From positions 1 to 64,000 of the forward strand of contig JAXLSZ010000005.1 in NCBI GenBank assembly GCA_046330315.1: a stretch of DNA of 64,000 nt, written 5' to 3'. This document shows positions 63,941 to 64,000 of this stretch, piece by piece. The notes under the pieces are model-generated. The model made no database searches. It was not told the DNA's origin and saw only the letters and a list, made by a program, of their open reading frames with translations. The stretch comes from JAXLSZ01 sp046330315. GTDB taxonomy: Bacteria; Actinomycetota; Thermoleophilia; Solirubrobacterales; 70-9. The first letter of the stretch is position 1. Every line of letters begins with the position of its first letter. The translations under genes were made by a program, and so were the position numbers.

Positions 63941-64000
63941 TCAGCCGTGCGCGACCTTGAGCTCGTGCGAACGGCCGGCGAGCAACCGTCCCAGACGGCC
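63941..64000 (-). CDS. Possible C-terminus of a gene entering from the right edge
   Basis: The last 60 bases read on the minus strand as 19 codons and a stop (ending SHELKVAHG). Too short to identify; not recognisable as rpoC. Confidence 0.3.
   Translation of the reverse strand, partial: GRLGRLLAGRSHELKVAHG

Noticed and set aside
63941..64000. End of rpoC, expected upstream of rpsL
   Set aside because: The 19 visible residues do not resemble the RpoC C-terminus; left unidentified.

Overview
The window is high-GC DNA (a sampled core line at 30001 is 44/60 G+C) from a Gram-positive-type bacterium, most likely an Actinomycetota member of the Thermoleophilia/Solirubrobacterales kind. Pointers are the S10-spc-alpha ribosomal cluster in actinobacterial order, zinc-type S4 and S14, an acyl-CoA carboxylase beta subunit inside a FAS-II operon, a MaoC-type dehydratase instead of FabZ, many GTG/TTG starts and secreted Asp/Gly-rich RTX-like and delta-60 repeat proteins. 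The lineage is an inference; no rRNA gene is present. One tRNA gene, tRNA-Pro(CGG), is present.

Layout. 1-6.1 kb holds a truncated sugar epimerase with a class-III aminotransferase, a secreted GH5 glycosidase, a cytochrome P450, a secreted cupredoxin and Mn/Fe superoxide dismutase. 6.3-13.1 kb (minus) is a tightly overlapped fatty acid operon, transcribed fabD-fabH-fabG-acpP-fabF-acyl-CoA carboxylase beta-maoC-fabI, with a GAF histidine kinase and a LuxR-type response regulator directly upstream on the same strand (13.1-14.9 kb). 15-33.5 kb is mixed: a DMT-type membrane protein, an OmpR-type two-component pair, glycerate kinase, tRNA-Pro, a DsbA-like thioredoxin, a Nif3-like protein, a small HTH-like protein, FadD, a LOG-family protein, a secreted RTX-like protein, a patatin, a PBP4-type carboxypeptidase, an alpha/beta-hydrolase-adenylyl cyclase fusion, then ligA, surE and truA.

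33.47-40.00 kb is a genomic island. A perfect 48-bp direct repeat made of the last codons of rplQ bounds 6.4 kb of visibly lower-GC DNA (sample 35/60 at 34981) that separates rplQ from truA. Its cargo is two secreted repeat proteins. The larger, an RTX-like/LamG protein, is split by an IS256-family element with an 8-bp target duplication; removing the element restores one 990-residue frame. No integrase gene is visible.

40-62.8 kb (minus) is the ribosomal superoperon: rpsL-rpsG, fusA, tuf, rpsJ-rplC-rplD-rplW-rplB-rpsS-rplV-rpsC-rplP-rpmC-rpsQ, rplN-rplX-rplE-rpsN-rpsH-rplF-rplR-rpsE-rpmD-rplO-secY-adk-map-rpmJ-rpsM-rpsK-rpsD-rpoA-rplQ. A convergent pair of paralogous membrane proteins sits between rpsG and fusA on the other strand, infA is missing from its usual place, and the window ends with a HAD-like protein and a small membrane protein.

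Two patterns cut across the window. First, short tandem repeats are common both between genes and in frame inside genes (glycerate kinase, histidine kinase, response regulator, MaoC, PBP4, L3, S17, a membrane protein). Second, several ribosomal proteins carry long low-complexity additions: about 190 residues at the N-terminus of S17, about 77 at the C-terminus of L5, about 57 at the C-terminus of S5 and about 42 inside L3.
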